A stretch of 64,000 nt of DNA, taken from positions 248,001-312,000 of the forward strand of contig BDSL01000037.1 of NCBI GenBank assembly GCA_003116995.1. Direction: 5' to 3'. A program made the translations under genes and the position numbers. The notes beneath the pieces are model-generated. The model saw only the letters and a list, made by a program, of their open reading frames with translations, was not told the origin of the DNA and did no database searches. Numbering within the stretch: the stretch's first letter is position 1; the number at the start of each line of letters is the position of its first letter. Below are positions 50,601-61,848 of this stretch, piece after piece. Source of the stretch: Yamagishiella unicocca (Eukaryota > Chlorophyta > Chlorophyceae > Chlamydomonadales > Volvocaceae).

Positions 50601-53600
50601 GCTGCACGTCCACGAACACGTCGCTGTGGACCTGTGAGGGAGGTGGGAAAGGTGGGGAGGTGAGAGGGTGGCGGGAAGGTGGCGGAGTAGTTGTGGCTCG
50701 GATCCTTCGGGCGCGACAGGACCCTGCTTCCGGCAGGTCTGGACACCGCACAGCTCAGCTATCTACAAGTTACACGTTCCACAAAAGTGCGGAGGCGTCC
50801 GTTACGGCCCGGGTGGGGGGGGGGCACGGACGGTAGGACGTTTAGCAGAAACCTTGCCTATCATACATGCGACGGCATTTGGGGCGTAGCTACGAATAGC
50901 TACCCACGCGACGTGGGCGAGCCTACTTGGTGGCGCCGGCATGACACCGCCTGGAACGTCCATCGCGGCATGTGACCACCCAGCCACACACCTCCCCTCC
51001 TGGATCCCACCCTGCCCGGATCCCGCGCTCCCTGGATCCCACCCTGCCTGGATCCCAGCCTGCTGCCTGGATCCCAGCCTGCCTGGATCCCACACTCCCT
51101 CTACCTGGATCCCGCCCTCCTGGACCCCAGATCCCACCCACCCACCCACCCACCCACCCACCCACCCACCCACCTGCACCAGCGCCTCCAGCGCCTCGTG
51201 GTCCTTGCGCCCCTTGGTGACCCGCTTGCGAACCTTCTCCGTCTCCGCCTCTGCCGCGCCGAAGCGCTGGTCCACGGAGGCGGACAGCGTGTCCACCTCC
51301 AGCCGGAGGGTCTCCTCCGCCAGCTTGGCGTCCACCTGACACAGCGAGCGAGCGAGTAGTGGGGCGCGGCCGGGAGCCCCAGGTTGAGAGGAGAGGAAGT
51401 CCTCGGGGCTACGTTGGTTTGAGGTATTTGGCTTCGGAGTTGTGGCACGAGTTTGGGGGCCTCAAACCTCGAGAGGTGCGGCCTCGTACCTGCTATTTCT
51501 GCGATTTGCGACACGCAGCTTCTTGGGCTGCTCGGCGATGCTGGGGTCGGTGTTGGTGTTGGGGTCGGTCGGTCGCGGTCTGCACCGCACCCGCCGCGTG
51601 CAGAAACAGCGCCGACACGGTCCACGGTCTCCCTCCCCCTCCCGACCTTCCGCAGCTCACCCAACCCAACCCAACCCAACCCAACCCAACCCAACCCAAC
51701 CCAACCCAACCCAACCCAACCCAACCCAACCCAACCCAACCCAACCCAACCCAGACATTAGGTCACCCACCAACACCTAAGGTTCGATTCCTGTCCCCAA
51801 CAAAGACACATGGGTGGAGTCCCCCAGCAGGCCCTCCGCCCAACCTGGTTTTGGTCGAACCAGCGCTTGAGCTCCGCCATGGCAGTCCGCCGCTCGCCCT
51901 CCTCCTGATGCAGCTCGGCCCGCAGCGCGCCTGCGTCCGCGGCGGTCTGGGGGCGGGGGTGGTAGCGTCATAAAGAGGGTTGCGAGGGGGAGGGTTGCGA
52001 GGGGGAGGGCTGCGAGGGGGAGGGCTGCGAGGGGGAGGGTTGCGAGGGGGAGGGTTGCGAGGGGGAGGGCTGCGAGGGGGAGGGCTGCGAGGGGGAGGGT
52101 TGCGAGGGGGAGGGTTGCGAGGGGGAGGGTTGCGAGGGGGAGGGCTGCGAGGGGGAGGGTTGCGAGGGGGAGGGTTGCGAGGGGGAGGGTTGCGAGGGGG
52201 AGGGTTGCGAGGGGGAGGGCTGCGAGGGGGAGGGCTGCGAGGGGGAGGGTTGCGAGGGGGAGGGTTGCGAGGGGGAGGGCTGCGAGGGGGAGGGCTGCGA
52301 GGGGGAGGGTTGCGAGGGGGAGGGTTGCGAGGGGGAGGGCTGCGAGGGGGAGGGTTGCGAGGGGCAGGGTTGCGAGGGGGAGGGCTGCGAGGGGGAGGGC
52401 TGCGAGGGGGAGGGTTGCGAGGGGGAGGGCTGCGAGGGGGAGGGTTGCGAGGGGGAGGGTGCGAGGGGGAGGGTTGCGAGGGGGAGGGTTGCGAGGGGGA
52501 GGGCTGCGAGGGGGAGGGTTGCGAGGGGGAGGGCTGCGAGGGGGGGGGAGGGGGGGTGCGAGGGGGAGGGTTGCGAGGGGGAGGGTTGCGAGGGGGAGGG
52601 CTGCGAGGGGGAGGGTTGCGAGGGGGAGGGTTGCGAGGGGGAGGGTGCGAGGGGAGGGTTGCGAGGGGGAGGGTTGCGAGGGGGGAGGGTTGCGAGGGGG
52701 AGGATTGCGAGGGGGAGGGCTGCGAGGGGGAGGATTGCGAGGGGGAGGGCTGCGAGGGGGAGGGCTGCGAGGGGGAGGGCTGCGAGGGGGAGGGTTGCGA
52801 GGGGGAGGGCTGCGAGGGGGAGGGTTGCCAGGAAAACCCGTATATAAAGAAAAACACGTTTGGGAGGTACGGTTGAGAAGGGGGAAGCGGGAAGGAGGGG
52901 GAAGGGAAAACACGGGTGAAGCGACGAAGGATGGGCACTAGTACTCCGAAGGCGCGTTTGGAAGAGTGCGCAGGGGTCCCGCGTAAGAGAATTCACATCT
53001 CACCCCCCCTCCCCAGCACCATCACCACAGCAGCGCCACCACCGCACCTGCTGCCCTCGCACCCGCCCCTCCCCCTTCCCGCCGCACCTGCTGCCTCAGC
53101 GCCGCCAGGTCGGTCCCCAGCGCCGCCGTCGCATTCCTCAGGCCTCCCAGCTCCGCCGCATGTCCTGCCAGCTCCGCCTGGTGTGTCCCCAGCTGCCCCT
53201 TCTGTGCCGCCAGCTCTGCCTTGTGCCCGGTCAGCTCCGCCTTCTGCGCCACCAGCTCAACCTGGTGAGCGCCCAGCTCAATCTGGTGAGCCCCCAGTTC
53301 CGCCGTGTGCCCGGTCAGCTGCCCCTTCTGCGCCGCCAGCTCTGCCTGGTGAGCCCCCAGCTCCGTCTTCTGAGCCGCCAGCTCTGCCGTATGTCCTGCC
53401 AGCTGCCCCGCGTGAGCCACGGAGGTGCTATGCAGCCCCGCCAGGCTCCTCTCTGCAGCCGCGGTGGCGGCCTGCAGACTGGACACGTCACGGGAGTGGC
53501 CGGAGACGGTGTCGCGCAGGGCCGACAGCTCGTCCGCCAGCTGTGATGCAAGGACACACGAGGAGGGCGGGGCGGGGCGGGGTGGGGTAAGGAGGGGAGA

Positions 53601-56600
53601 AGTAAGGGTGTTTGTGTCATGTGTGGTCACGGAGAGGGGGGAAGGGTGCTGGTATCATGTGTAGTCACGGAGGGTGGAAGGGGGGATGATGAGGAGGGTG
53701 CGAGGAGGAGGGGCGGGAGAGTGGAAGCCACCATCAGCTCCGCCTTCCAATGTTGCATTCGCCGCCGGGGAGGTCGGGCATGAGAGACCAGGCGCAAGGG
53801 CCTGGCCCTTCTGCAGATACGCGGCCCACGCTTAACGGGCACGACCCAGCAAGAAGGTGGAAGGGCTCAACCGCCAACCAACCCAGCAACCCGCCAACCA
53901 ACCCAGCGACCTGCCAGCCAGTCCCACCTGGTTGTGCAGCCTCTGGGCCTCAGCCTTGACGCTCTGGAGGTGGGGGGCAAGGAGGGCGCGAGCGAGGGGA
54001 GGAGGGGGGAGGAAGACTTAGGCGAGTTGGAAGTAGCAGGGCACGAGCGCACGGGCAACATACCGCCTGGCACAACAATAGCCATAGCAGCATTAGGAAT
54101 AAGTACACCTCTGCAAAACTAGGACGTGTATTGACGGGTGGCGAAGGCAGGGGGCCCTCACCCTGCCCCTGCCCCCCAGCCACCGTACCACCTGGCGCAC
54201 TAGGCTGGGGGATTCAGCCACCCGCTGCGCTACCAGCCAAAGCTGATGGATCGGAGGGGGCCTCACCAACATGACACCAGTGCTCTCAAAGCCCAAAACC
54301 CTAATAAACCTACATCTATTGTCTTGTGGAACTCGTCGGCCAGGCCGCCGTTCTTCTTCTGCCAGGCCTCCATGGCGTTCATGCGGTCGGCCATCTGCAG
54401 GGCGAGGGGCGCGATTGGGGCAGGAGGGGCCATGGCGCCAAGGGCATGAGAGGAAAGCATAGGGTGTGTAGACGAAAAAGCGTGTGTAGGCACTGAGAAT
54501 GAAACAGATTAGGAAATGTTTTGGTCCACACGTTTGAAAAGGAGAGCGGCTCCGGTGCTGGCGAGCGCTGGCATTCTGTGCAGAACCACCGTGTGTTTTC
54601 GGTCGGCCCGGGACGTTCGTGGGCCAGCGCCTCTTCGGTTGGCCCCGGACGTTCGTCAGTCATCCCCTCCCCGCCCCCATATCCGTTCGCCGCTGCGGCG
54701 ACCTGAAGCAAACACGGAGCAAGCGACCACGCACCTTGACCACCCCCACATCCAGCATCTCCTTGAGCTGCTCGGTGGACTGCTGTCGTGCCCGGATCTC
54801 CAGCTTCACCACCTCCTCCAGCTTGATGCGCTCCTGCTCCAGCGACTCCTGCGCGAGGTCCAGGGAGGGCGGCGGGGCGCACGTGGTGGCGCCGATCAGG
54901 GTTTGTCCACATGTGCGGCCCCGATGGAACACAGTCCAACCTCTGCGGTCCCGATGAAACACGCCCCAAATTTGCCAGAAGTAATAATGCTTCGGGGTCG
55001 GGAAAGAAGGGCGCTCGAAATGGCCACCCGCTTCGTCGTCCCGACAGCCGGGTGCCCCGCCCCGCCTCCCCTCCCCTCCCCTCCCCTCCCCTCCCCTCCC
55101 CTCCCCTCCCCTCCCCTCCCCTCCCCTCCCCTCCCCTCCCCTCCCCTCCCCTCCCCTCCCCTCCCCTCCCCAGCGTCTCTTCGCACTGCCGACCCCCTTC
55201 CTCCCGGACGCACTACCGACCCCCATACTCCCTATGTCGCACAACCGGGTTATTCGCGCCACCACGTCCCCCCCCTTCCGTCCGCACCTCCATGTCCCTC
55301 GCGTACGCCCGGATCTTCTGCAGCGCCCCGTTGATCTGCGAGCGGAGCGCCGCCTCGCGGTCCTCCGTGGAGGTGCGAGCCACGTCCACAGCGGCAGCCA
55401 CCTGGGGCAGTAGCGGACGGAGGAGGAGGGGGGGAAGGGGAGGGGAGGGGAGGAGGGGGAGGGGGGGGAGGAGGGGGGAGAGAAAACACAGAGGAGGTGG
55501 AGGCGGCGGCGTGTAAGGAGAGGTCAGACGGGAGTCTATACTCCATACACACACAAACAAACACAAAAACACACACGAAACACACACACACAAAACAAGC
55601 ACACACACGCACCTGGTTGAGGCCCTGGTCCAGCCGCTGCTGCAGCGCCTCCAGGCTGGCGGAGCTAGCGTTGGCAATGTCGCTACAGGGAGGGAGGCAG
55701 ATGGGAAGGGAGGGTTCGAGGAAGACCCGTGGACGCCCGAAGGGAGGGGCAGGGAGGGAGGGGCAGGGAGGGAGGGGCAGGACGTAGCGGAACAGCAGCG
55801 AGGGGGGCCGCGGCAGAGGCGAGGGGTGCTAGGTGGGACGCGGGCAGGGGCGGGGGTTGCCGGTTATTGCGCATCAAAACGGGTCGGCGAAAGTTGGCCA
55901 GGCCAGGGGAATGACTGGGAGTGTGAGGTCTGGCTGCAGGGAGGGAGACGCCTCTGAAGGCTTCATTGTAGGCCCAGTCACGGCAGCTGCTCGCTGATGA
56001 TACATGGAGGGGCCATACAACCGGGGCTCACCGCAGTGCGCCCTCCAGCACCATCATCCGCTCCAGGCCGTTCTTCTCCTTGCGGGCTGCGGCCTGGCGG
56101 GTTGGCAGGCGGTGCGGGCGTGAGGTGGGGGCTGGGTGGCGCACAGGGCTTCGGGATGGGACTGGGTACTGAGGCCTTACTGATGCCGTACTGAGGCCTT
56201 ACCGATGCCGTACTGAGGCCTCACGGATGCCGTACTGAGACCCCAACCCCCAACAGATAGCACCCCCCACACACACACCCACACACACGCCTTCCTTTCT
56301 TCCGTACAGGGGCCTTCCTTGCCCCCCCCACACACACAAACCTTCCTTTTTTCCGTACACGGGCTTTCCTCGCACCTCTTCCGCCCACACACCCCTTCCT
56401 TTCACCCGTACACGGGCTTTCCCCCCCACACGCACACATTCACGCACCTTGACGAAGGCTCCCAGCTGCTGCTCGCCCTGCGCCTTGGTCTCCTCGTCTC
56501 GGACCTGTGCGGATCCGTCCACGTCAGCCAGCATGCGCATCAGCTGGCCGGCCTTGCCCTCCAGCATCGCCACGGTTCGGCGGACCACTTGGTCCTGCGA

Positions 56601-59600
56601 GGGCCACGTGATCGCATGGGCGCGCGCGCACGAGGGCAATAAAACAACAGTGTTGGACGATTTGTTTTCTTGGCGCAAGATAAACACGTTTTTGGCGCAA
56701 GATAACCTTTTTTTGGAGCAAGATAACCTTTTTTTGGCGCAAGGTAACTTCGTTGGCGTAAGACAAGACGTGTTACGTCCAGGTCTCCCAAAGCCCGACA
56801 AGGAGTCCAAAGAAAGGAGACCTAGGGGTAACAAAAAGGAAAAAGGATATAAAAATCTAGATTCGGGAGGAGGCTAGAGGGTGTGAGGATCCGTAACTCG
56901 CGAGCCGCCTATCCTGGAGGGGCACCGGAGACACCCCCCCCTGGCTGGTCTTCCACGCAACCCCCCTGGCTGAACCCCGCGCTCGCATCCCACACCCAGC
57001 GCCACCACGCGCCATCCGCTCCCCCAACCACCTGCATTTCCCATGTCGAGTAACCGGTCCTTTATTTCCTGTAGACCCCCCCCTACCCGCCCTAGCCGCC
57101 AGCGGTTTTTATGCCACCCCTACCCGCCCTCCGTTTCCGATCTCCCATGTAGCCGTGTCTCCTATCCAGGCCCCCGCCCCCCCGCACCTGCGCCTGCAGC
57201 AGCGCCCCCTCCATCGCCTTCATGTTGGAGTCCAGCGCCACAGTGTCCTGACGGCGCATGGCCTGCTCGGTGATCAGCTGCTGGCTCATACCCTGCAGCG
57301 GAGGACAGGCGGCGGAGCAGAAGTGGTGGGGAAAGCCCGTGGACTAGGAGGCCGGCGGCGGTGGTGGGGACGTTTTTCAAAACAAATCAAAGTCTGAATT
57401 TGACATCAGCAACGTTGTTTTTATTTAACATTTTTATTTAACATCTATTTTAGTAGGTTTTAGTTTGGGACAAGAATGCCCGACAGGCTATGGCAATGTG
57501 TTTCGGGATTGTCCGAAACGCATATGGGGGTTGGGACTTCCCCTGAAAACGTATGTCAGCCCAACGCCCATTCAGCCCGCCCCACCCCTCGCAGACCGCT
57601 TACGTTGAAGATGGACTGCAGCTCTCCGACCTGGCCTCGCAGGTTGCCGATGAGGGCCGCCTCGCCCGCAGCCGCAGCCGCGGTTTCGGAGCGCAGGCGG
57701 TCCAGGGCCGCCTCTTCGCCATGCAGCCTTTAGGAGGGCGTTGGCGGTGGCGGATGGGGAGTAGATGGTGGGGAAGATAAGAGGCGGGTCAGGGGTCAGG
57801 AGTTCTAGGGTTTGGGAAGCGTCTGATAAGCTTCCGGGGTCAGGTGTCTCATGCGACGAGATACGGCCCACCTGCAAGTCGGCCCCCATGCCCTCACCGA
57901 TCGACCCATCCATTGATACAGCGCATCGAATAGACCGGACGATATCGCCCTCCCCTCACCCCCCCTGCGCCCTCCTTGCCCCCCCCCCTCCCCTCACTAC
58001 TCCCCCTGTCGCCTCCTTCCTCCCCCCCAGCCGCGCCCACCGTGAGTTCAGACGATCCACCGCGTGGTGCAGCGCCGTGCCAGCAGCGGCCGCCTCGCCT
58101 CGGTACACCTCGATCTCCCGGTTGAGAGCCCCCATCGCCTGGGGAGGGAGGGGGAGGGAGGGGGTTTTAGGGTTTTAGGGTTTTAGGCGGGGTAGTAGGG
58201 GAGGGAGTGTAGGACAAGGGCGGCGGGGCGGCACCTCATGAGGTGCGGGGCGGCTTCCGCCGAAACACAGGAAGCGCAACATCTCGCGGGCAAGTGTTGT
58301 AGTACCGTACGACAGTGCCGTACCTCGAGGTGCGCCTGCTGCCTCCGGATAAGCTCCTGGCGGAATGCCGCTCCCTGGAGCGGGGTTTGGGGTTTGGGCA
58401 TTGAGGTTTCGGGTTCTTATGGTTTGGGGTTTTTGGGGTTTCGGGTTCTTAGGGTTTGGGGAATGGGGCGACCGAGTTCGTGTCGAGGGTGCTTCGAATC
58501 AGGGGCCTCCTTCCCAGCAGCCGTGATGCATCCAACTCCCTTTCCGTGGCAGCGCAATCCTCCCCGCCACTGCAGCCTCACCCTCCCCTCCCCCCCTCTC
58601 CTCCGCCAGTGTACTCCCCTCCCCTCCCCTCAAACCCCCCCTCCTCCCATGTCGCGTCTGCCCGCCTCCCCCGCTGCCCGCCCACACCTGCTCATCCAGC
58701 TGCCTCCGGGCCTCCATGGCGCTCACGGCCTGCCCCTCTGCCATGGCCCTCCCCAGCCGCTCGATGGCGCCAGCGGCTGCTGCTCGGTCCGCGTTTGCGC
58801 GGCTCAGCTCGTCGCCCAGCATCGCCACCTGCAGCGGGAAGTTGCCGCAGATGGGATGTGGAAGGAGGCCGGGCATGGTGCGGTGGGGAGGCGAGGTAAG
58901 GTGACGCTGGTTACTGCCGATTACTCGAGGGAGGGGGTACCAAAACGTAACCGGTTACTCCAGGGAGGGGGGGTGCCGCAGCGCTCGAGTCTTCGTCCCG
59001 TTCTTCTTTGCGCCAGGTTGACTAGAACGACACGGACGACACGGACGACAAGAATAAGCAGAGCGGCGAGGTTGTGACGGTCGAACCGGATTCAAGAGAA
59101 CGAGCCGCGTGAGCGTGTTCCTAAGGTCCATAGTGCCGTACACCCACGACCAACTCGTCGGTTGACGTCGAACTCAACCTCAGCCGCCCACCTGCCCCCG
59201 CAGCTCCGACCCCATCCGCACGGCCTCGTGCAGGGCCGCCTGCGCCGCCGCCAGCTTGGCCTCCTGGCTGCGAACCTCCGAGTTGAGGGCCAACAGCTGG
59301 GGAAGCAAGGGTGGGGAAGGAGGAGTGGAGGAGGAAGAGGTGAGGTCAGTGGGGTTTCGAGGTCAGTGGGGTGGGGTGGGACACGACCCTGGCTGCATCG
59401 TGCATTCCGCACACTCAAGGCAACACGACCCGACGTTGCCCGCCCACGTTGCTGCGACACACGCCTATACACACGCGTTCACCTTCTGCAACAACCCCCC
59501 AAACCCCGCACCTGCGCCAGCTCCCCCCCTCGAAGCGTGTCGTTCAGTTGCCATCCCACAGTTGACGCAATCACAGACAATACCTACCACCTCACACCGC

Positions 59601-61848
59601 AACAAAACGGCACCCCGCAGCAGCAGCCCGCACCCTGCAGCAGCACACACACCTGCTGCGACACCGACGCCGCTGTCGCGTGCGCACCCTCATGCCGCAA
59701 CCGAAGGTCGTTCAGCTCCGCGCCGGCGCGCGCCAGCTCGCCGCTAACCGCCGCTAACCGCTGGTTCTGAATGTCGTACGCGCGGGTCATCTGGAGATGC
59801 GGGGGTAGGTGGGCCGATTGGAAAGTTGGCATGACCCAGAACACGGCGGCTCGGTCAGACAGGTGTCTATAGGAGAGTGACCGGTGGGATGCGCCACACA
59901 GGAATACCGGACAGCTGTCTAGGAGTGTCGTACTGCTACCGCCGGATAGCTATCTAGGAGTGTCGTACTGCTACACCAGGGACCTCCGCCCTGTCTGGCC
60001 GGAGGTGGAGGGCCGAGGTGGGGGCGACCCCAGTGTACGACCCCAGGGTGCGACCCCAGGGTGCGACCCCAGCGCAAGCCCAGCCAAGTGGCGTAAAAGC
60101 GACGGTTTCCTGCCCGCCCGGGTTCGACCCCTTGACTGGTCGGCATCAGCTGCCCGGTGCTCAGCCCCATCGGCATCTCATGTGCAACCCAGCCCCTCTC
60201 CCCCCTCCCCCTCTCCGCCCCTCAATCCCAAACCCCTCCTCCCCCTCCTCCCCTACAAACAATTGTCCGACTAAGGTTCCCGCTTCCTCCGCCAATACCG
60301 TGTATGCGGGCTTCCTCGCCGCCGCGCCCCTCGACCCAGCCCCTCTCCACCCCTCCCACCTCTCCGCCCCTCTTTCCCCTCCACCGCTCCCACACCTCCG
60401 CCCCTCTTTCCCCTCCACCGCTCCCACCTCTCCGCCCCTCTTTCCGCTCCACCGCTCCCACCTCTCCGCCCCTCAATCCCAAACCCCTCCTCCCCCACAA
60501 ACTAGTATCCTCTTATAGGTTCCTGCTTCCTCCGCCAATGCCGTGAATACGGGCTTCCTCGCCGCCCCGCGGCGCTCCCACCTCTCTGCCCCGCTTTCCC
60601 CTCCACCCCTCCCACCTCGCCCGCCGTGTGCTCCAGCGCCATCGCCCGCTGCTCCGCAGACCCCGCCCGCTGGTCAGCAGAGGCGGACCGCTGCTCCGCA
60701 TTGGCCGCCCGCTGCTCCGCGACCGAGGCCCGCGCCTCCAGAGCCGCCAACCGCTCCCCGAACTGCCCGCTGTCGAAGGAGTTGTAGCTGTAGCGCACGG
60801 GCAGGGGCTCCAGATAGGCTGCCGGCTGCTGTGCGCGGGCGTGCGCGAGCCCCTCCATCACCGCCAGCATGTTGTTCGCGTGTTGCTGCTGCTGCTGGCC
60901 GGGCTGAGGGGGTGAGGCGGACGGCGCGAAGGGCAAGAGAGTAATGCGGCTCTCAGTGGGGTTTTAGGGTTTTAATGAGAGAGTCGGTGGGGTTGCGCTT
61001 GCTAGTCGGAGCACAACACACTGCGCCATCCCACCCGGCGAAGAACACAACGCTAAGTTGCTAAGTTGCTAAGTTGCTACGTTGCTACGTTGCTACGTAG
61101 CTTGCCGGCCCACCCGCTCTGCTGCACACATGGTTGCTGGCAACCGCTAACGGCTGACTGCTTTCCGCGAGTAGCCCGTGCCCGTTTGGTGTTCTTTGGG
61201 CGTATCTAAACGACAAGTGAGCCGCAGAGCCTGCCCTACCTCCAGCGGTGGCAGCCGATTAGAGCGCTGCGCCTCTGCCCAAGCTGGTCTGGGGTGCATA
61301 TCGCCACCGCCTTGCTGCATGCCGTACGGAGGCCCCTCCGCCGATAAGGCCCTACCAGCGTTGGGCGGGGAGCCCTGTCCGCGGCGGTGCACCAAGGGGA
61401 ACGGCTCTTGAAGGAATGGACCACCCCCCACAGGGTGTCCTGTGGGTCGTCTGAGTCAGCGAGGCTCTGGAAGAACACACACGCACACACCCTATGAACC
61501 CGCGCTTGTTGCAACCGGGTATACACGTCCCCGCCCGCCTTTGGCAAGTCCTTGTCGTTCCTCCTTTGTTTTTATGTACGCGCCACGTCAGCCAGCCCCA
61601 AATACCCTACCCCCCGGCTGAGGGCCGATGGGTTGCGTCCCTGACGTTATCAACGTAGCCCGCCCAGACGCAAAAGTAACGATCACTACCGCGTTTACGC
61701 CGCACGTCGCGCAGCAGGTCTGCCATGTCCTGAACCCACCACTGGCCCAAACCCCCGCGCCTACCTGCTGAACTACTATACCACGTGCTGGCGGCCCTGA
61801 GTAAGACCGTAACGCGCTCCAGACGTTATCGCTTTGGTTGTTGGCCAT
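41616..61848 (-). CDS. Giant coiled-coil protein, at least 38 exons
   Basis: Minus-strand exons (high-low): 61848-61765, 61374-61240, 60903-60616, 59790-59653, 59296-59192, 58828-58688, 58374-58324, 58138-58041, 57727-57604, 57292-57188, 56594-56448, 56093-56032, 55682-55613, 55401-55288, 54848-54735, 54394-54314, 53963-53928, 53540-53088, 51946-51845, 51335-51174, 50631-50501, 50033-49892, 49541-49464, 49151-48768, 48444-48358, 47979-47783, 47530-47389, 46917-46702, 46409-46365, 46081-46019, 45674-45480, 45026-44850, 44494-44216, 44066-43941, 43473-43393, 42891-42769, 42181-42074, 41717-41616. They join in frame to about 1,761 residues. After a Gly/Pro/Gln-rich N-terminus (MANNQSDNVW, GMQQGGG, PGQQQQQ) nearly everything is Glu/Ala/Leu/Lys/Arg/Gln-rich coiled coil, ending LKATVQKQR. 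No signal peptide, membrane segment or catalytic motif. Exon 2's acceptor is the least sure; a further exon at 59583-59512 is possible. Family not recognised; cytoskeletal, basal-body or flagellar scaffolding is a guess. Confidence 0.82.
42335..42440 (+). mobile_element. Dispersed repeat R2, copy 2, in an intron of the coiled-coil gene
   Basis: Reads 'gtgcgggcatataggggcgg', 'agtccgcccctcagttcccc', 'ccttaataggttaatacacg', 'ccaggctccggccggcg', then AT-rich 'taatattattaatatt'. The core GGGGCGGAGTCCGCCCC is almost perfectly palindromic. Lies between the exons at 42181 and 42769. Confidence 0.75.
42614..42690. repeat. Perfect 38-nt inverted repeat with a 1-nt spacer
   Basis: The arms 42614-42651 and 42653-42690 are exact reverse complements around G42652. 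The left arm begins tcgtacatgtctacctctgc. It sits in an intron of the coiled-coil gene, between R2 copies 2 and 3. Such a tight palindrome could form a cruciform or an RNA hairpin; a fold-back assembly artefact is also possible. Confidence 0.97.
43108..43215 (+). mobile_element. Dispersed repeat R2, copy 3, in an intron of the coiled-coil gene
   Basis: Reads 'ggtgcgggcatatagggggg', 'aggccgcctctcagttcccc', 'ccttaatatacggcaggctc', 'cggccgccgtaac', then AT-rich sequence. More diverged from copy 2 than copy 1 is. Lies between the exons at 42891 and 43393. Confidence 0.7.
43718..43825. repeat. (GACGCC)n with interspersed GTGTGGC
   Basis: Hexamer runs 'gacgccgacgccgac' broken three times by 'gtgtggcga', in an intron of the coiled-coil gene. 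The unit length divides by three, so all frames stay open across it without meaning. Confidence 0.9.
44320..44425 (-). repeat. Coding heptad repeat (LDEHxKA) in exon 44494-44216
   Basis: Consecutive heptads LDTHMKE, LDEHAKA, LDEHVRA, LDEQADA and LDEHDKT form a regular helix with Leu every seven residues and a conserved Asp-Glu-His/Gln. The 21-bp period suggests expansion by slippage or unequal exchange while the coiled coil was kept. Confidence 0.85.
45134..45193. repeat. 20-bp tandem repeat, 3 copies
   Basis: Three units of gggcaggagggctacggccc (middle copy with one change) begin at 45134, 45154 and 45174, in an intron of the coiled-coil gene. Confidence 0.95.
48787..49076 (-). repeat. Coding 26-residue repeat, about 3.7 copies, in exon 49151-48768
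   Basis: The unit RAAAERADAEKRESQIAEAA + AAALEG (78 bp) is repeated. Copies 2 and 3 are almost identical, copy 1 is diverged (REEAERREAK), and copy 4 is cut off (KAEAEKREAV). Strongly helical, Ala-rich and highly charged. Confidence 0.92.
49700..49840. repeat. A/C-rich (CCAAA)n-like tract
   Basis: Mostly 'aaaccaaaccaaacc' variants in an intron of the coiled-coil gene. The complementary strand is a GGTTT-rich tract. Degenerate. Confidence 0.75.
50351..50490. repeat. (CAC)n / CCACCACGCC low-complexity tract
   Basis: Irregular alternation of CAC triplets with 'cacgcc' in the intron downstream of exon 50631-50501. The His-, Thr- or Pro-like frames across it are not genes. Confidence 0.9.
51659..51753. 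repeat. (CCCAA)n pentanucleotide array
   Basis: About 19 perfect copies, preceded by a related (CCCA)n run at 51,135-51,172. Both lie in introns of the coiled-coil gene. Confidence 0.97.
51975..52830. repeat. 15-bp G-rich minisatellite, about 57 copies
   Basis: The unit gagggttgcgagggg (variant gggctgcgagg) runs for about 856 bp in the intron between exons 53540-53088 and 51946-51845. T/C variation at one position alternates between copies, and a few units are shortened or have extra G. Because 15 divides by three, long frames (about 300-390 residues) open on both strands; they are artefacts. The plus strand has closely spaced G runs. Confidence 0.97.
53151..53402 (-). repeat. Twelve exact coding heptads (21-bp minisatellite) in exon 53540-53088
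   Basis: Exactly 252 bp encode twelve seven-residue units without a break: LAGHTAE, LAAQKTE, LGAHQAE, LAAQKGQ, LTGHTAE, LGAHQIE, LGAHQVE, LVAQKAE, LTGHKAE, LAAQKGQ, LGTHQAE, LAGHAAE. Leu holds position 1, His or Gln position 4 and Glu mostly position 7, so the helix has one strong hydrophobic residue per heptad. Confidence 0.95.
55065..55171. repeat. (CTCCC)n pentanucleotide array
   Basis: About 21 perfect copies in the intron between exons 55401-55288 and 54848-54735. Confidence 0.97.
58165..58187 (+). repeat. Interstitial telomere-type repeat (TTTTAGGG)3
   Basis: Three TTTTAGGG units in an intron of the coiled-coil gene. Degenerate TTTGGGG/TTAGGG-like sequence follows at 58,380-58,457, and a further short run is at 60,960-60,975. 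Confidence 0.8.
60224..60580. repeat. Diverged tandem duplication, period about 250 bp
   Basis: The segment 'caatcccaaacccctcctcc', then 'ggttcccgcttcctccgcca' and 'gcgggcttcctcgccgcc' near 60,225-60,328 recurs near 60,475-60,577 with changes. Shorter 'cctctccgcccctctttccc' repeats lie between. Located in intron 3 of the coiled-coil gene. Confidence 0.8.
61052..61100. repeat. 8-bp tandem repeat (aagttgct / acgttgct)
   Basis: About six units; the first three read aagttgct and the next acgttgct. Intron 2 of the coiled-coil gene. Confidence 0.9.

Noticed and set aside
51763..52996. Frames of about 300-390 residues of Arg/Pro/Ser or Gly repeats on both strands
   Set aside because: The 15-bp minisatellite divides by three, so every frame stays open; the region lies in an intron with clear flanking exons.
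53730..53820. Possible small exon between exons 54394-54314/53963-53928 and 53540-53088
   Set aside because: A donor after ..KAELM is plausible but no acceptor gives a convincing phase-0 helical segment.
59512..59583. Additional exon of the coiled-coil gene (24 residues ending LRGGELAQ)
   Set aside because: Donor and frame fit, but the peptide is partly hydrophobic and unlike coiled coil and the acceptor is weak; left out of the model as unproven.
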